5,256 nt of DNA from Spirochaetia bacterium (GTDB lineage: Bacteria; Spirochaetota; Spirochaetia; Sphaerochaetales; Sphaerochaetaceae), in assembly GCA_009929055.1 (NCBI GenBank), contig SABI01000178.1:1-5256 (forward strand). The letters are read 5' to 3'. The position numbers and the translations under genes are program-made. Positions within the stretch are counted from its first letter, which is position 1. Each line of letters starts with the position of its first letter. The notes beneath the pieces were generated by a model that saw nothing but the letters and a program-made list of their open reading frames with translations, had not been told where the DNA came from and did not search any database. Below are positions 3,827 to 5,256 of this stretch, in pieces.

Positions 3827-5256
3827 ATGGCTAAGAGTGAAGAAGCTTTAAAGGTAGAGACAGTTGATAAGGTAGTGAGTGTATACAAGAAAACAAACTC
3901 TATCAGTAAAACTGCCGTGCAGACGGAAATATCGACTACGAAGGTGAGAAAAATCCTCATCACTAAAGGATTGTGGTCAAGCAAAAGGTCAAAGCAGATT
4001 AAAGAACTTTCTGATCAAGATCAAGGAAAATCCTCATCAGAAATTGCTGAAATGTTGCAAATCACTAAAGCGATGGTTCAGAACTATCTGCCTTACGAGA
4101 AAGGGCTATATGATGAAAAAGAGAAAACTGATACTGCAATTCGTAGTGAGAAGTATCGAGAACGAAATCGCACATACGCACAAAAAAATCTTTCCCGAGA
4201 ACAGCAGAGAGGAGATAGCTTAATAGTGGAGAAAGAGATTATCACCCCTAGTGAGAAGAAGACTCCTTATGCTATGCAATTGCACCTTGAACTGAGTGAT
4301 AGTCAACTTAATCTCATGGACGGTGATGAAATAAAAATCCTTTCTAAATATGGAAATGTTAAAAAATCTATTTCTAGAGATGTTGTTGTGCCCTCTTCCT
4401 TGACCCTTCATCAGCTCCATTTCCTTATTAATGTGGCTTTTGGTTGGACTAACAGCCATTTACACAATTTTGAGCTACCGGACTCGTTATTTAAAACCCT
4501 CACAGATGGGAAAATTCTAGAAATAGCCCCTATATTTGGCTATTACTTGAAGTTCCCTAATAGCACCTTTGATGATGAATTTTGGGATGACGATTACGAA
4601 GAATATATGAGTCCTAGGACGTGGATACGCTCTAAATACCTCAAGCAGTACAGATATGGGGGATTTAGTGATTATTGGTTAGAAAATCAAGTTGAGATTG
4701 ATGAATTAGCAGAGCGTCTACCCATCTTAAAAGTCCATTCTTTTCGATTAACAGAGAAAAAGGAGCCTAAAGAAGTTAAATTTGAGGATGCCTCTCTTTG
4801 GGAACTTTCAGATTCAGTCATCTTCGATCAAGGAAGACCCGAGGAACTAAAAGAGAGCCTTAGACTGAGCGAAATTCTTTCAATGAACCCAGTAGATATT
4901 GAGAAGGCAAAGGCTGCCTCCTTGAAAGTTGATAAAAGCTCTATAGTAGAGTACATGCGGATTCGTGATAAGGTAATTAGTGATTTAACACAAGAGGGAG
5001 ACTCTCGCGATATGGGTCAATATCTTCGTAATCTAGGACATATGGGGGGTCTTTTAAAGAAGGGGGAACCTGCTGAAGTTATGCCAATTACGAGTGAACT
5101 TATCTATAATTATGACTTTGGTGATGGGTGGGAAGTAGAGGTCTCATTGGTTAAGGAATTTGGGAAGGATAACCAGGTTGTAGAAGATGAAATTGCTAAG
5201 AAGGTCATTAGTGAAAGAAAACCAATGTGCATAGCTAAAGATGGTCTACATGTGCT
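3827..5256 (+). CDS. Helix-turn-helix protein with pRiA4b ORF-3 (IS1096 passenger TnpR-like) domain, 3' end beyond the window
   Basis: The frame is open from ATG 3827 to the last base (476 codons plus CT, so Leu477 follows). Residues 14-48 (core SISKTAVQTEISTTKVRKIL, 25-44) and 56-90 (SSSEIAEMLQITKAMVQNYL, 69-88, then PYEKGLYD) look like two helix-turn-helix units. AIRSEKYRERN (104-114) is the basic linker often seen after them in Bacillota proteins. From about 149 the pRiA4b ORF-3 fold begins (YAMQLHLELSDSQ), with VVPSSLTLHQLHFLINVAFG (187-206) and WTNSHLHNFEL (207-217). The second hallmark, YNYDFGDGWEVEV (427-439), comes only some 210 residues later, and the KPMC motif (465-468) is near the edge. 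In short family members these two blocks are usually less than about 100 residues apart, so the domain seems split by an acidic insertion. The family's biochemical function is not known to me; DNA binding is inferred from the N-terminus. Its own strong promoter and ribosome site suggest an independent, possibly self-regulated gene. Confidence 0.85.
   Translation, partial: MAKSEEALKVETVDKVVSVYKKTNSISKTAVQTEISTTKVRKILITKGLWSSKRSKQIKELSDQDQGKSSSEIAEMLQITKAMVQNYLPYEKGLYDEKEKTDTAIRSEKYRERNRTYAQKNLSREQQRGDSLIVEKEIITPSEKKTPYAMQLHLELSDSQLNLMDGDEIKILSKYGNVKKSISRDVVVPSSLTLHQLHFLINVAFGWTNSHLHNFELPDSLFKTLTDGKILEIAPIFGYYLKFPNSTFDDEFWDDDYEEYMSPRTWIRSKYLKQYRYGGFSDYWLENQVEIDELAERLPILKVHSFRLTEKKEPKEVKFEDASLWELSDSVIFDQGRPEELKESLRLSEILSMNPVDIEKAKAASLKVDKSSIVEYMRIRDKVISDLTQEGDSRDMGQYLRNLGHMGGLLKKGEPAEVMPITSELIYNYDFGDGWEVEVSLVKEFGKDNQVVEDEIAKKVISERKPMCIAKDGLHV

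Noticed and set aside
4220..4459. Minus-strand 79-residue open frame
   Set aside because: It is antisense to the pRiA4b ORF-3 domain region and has no domain or ribosome site of its own.
3827..5256. A complete IS1096-type transposon suggested by the TnpR-like passenger domain
   Set aside because: No transposase and no terminal inverted repeats are visible; the domain name alone does not show mobility.

Overview
This is an AT-rich window (GC about 40% by eye) from an anaerobic or microaerobic bacterium. A class I hybrid-cluster protein and a single-cluster ferredoxin point to an oxygen-sensitive lifestyle. Strong Shine-Dalgarno sequences (AAGGAGG, GGAGG) and a TTGACA-type promoter fit Bacillota, and possibly Spirochaetota, better than Bacteroidota. 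The AbiE pair is of a kind I associate with Bacteroidota and Spirochaetota as well as Bacillota. I cannot name the genus.

Left part (1-1490, plus strand): the 3' part of an AbiEi-family antitoxin gene runs in from the left edge. It overlaps by ATGA a complete AbiEii-family nucleotidyltransferase toxin gene, so this is a type IV toxin-antitoxin / phage abortive-infection operon. Directly behind the toxin gene lies a decayed second copy of the last third of an abiEii gene. It is about 79% identical over the best 102 bases and carries a 2-base deletion and stop codons.

Middle (1490-3660, minus strand): a hairpin near 1490-1519 separates the convergent genes. Then come hcp (hydroxylamine reductase / NO reductase, all cluster ligands present) and, 274 bases upstream on the same strand, a 63-residue [4Fe-4S] ferredoxin. 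Together they look like a nitrosative-stress or redox module. The gap between them holds several inverted repeats that may control hcp separately.

Right part (3660-5256): a 189-base divergent intergenic region contains two exact 16-base direct repeats exactly 20 bases apart. Each overlaps or abuts a promoter: a good plus-strand promoter, and a likely minus-strand promoter for the ferredoxin. The plus-strand gene starts at 3827 and runs off the right edge (476 codons visible). It has two N-terminal helix-turn-helix segments followed by a pRiA4b ORF-3 (IS1096 passenger-like) domain that appears split by a long insertion.

No tRNA, rRNA, CRISPR array or complete insertion sequence was seen. The most interesting points are the shared repeat-bearing promoter region, the split pRiA4b ORF-3 protein, and the decaying toxin-gene duplicate.
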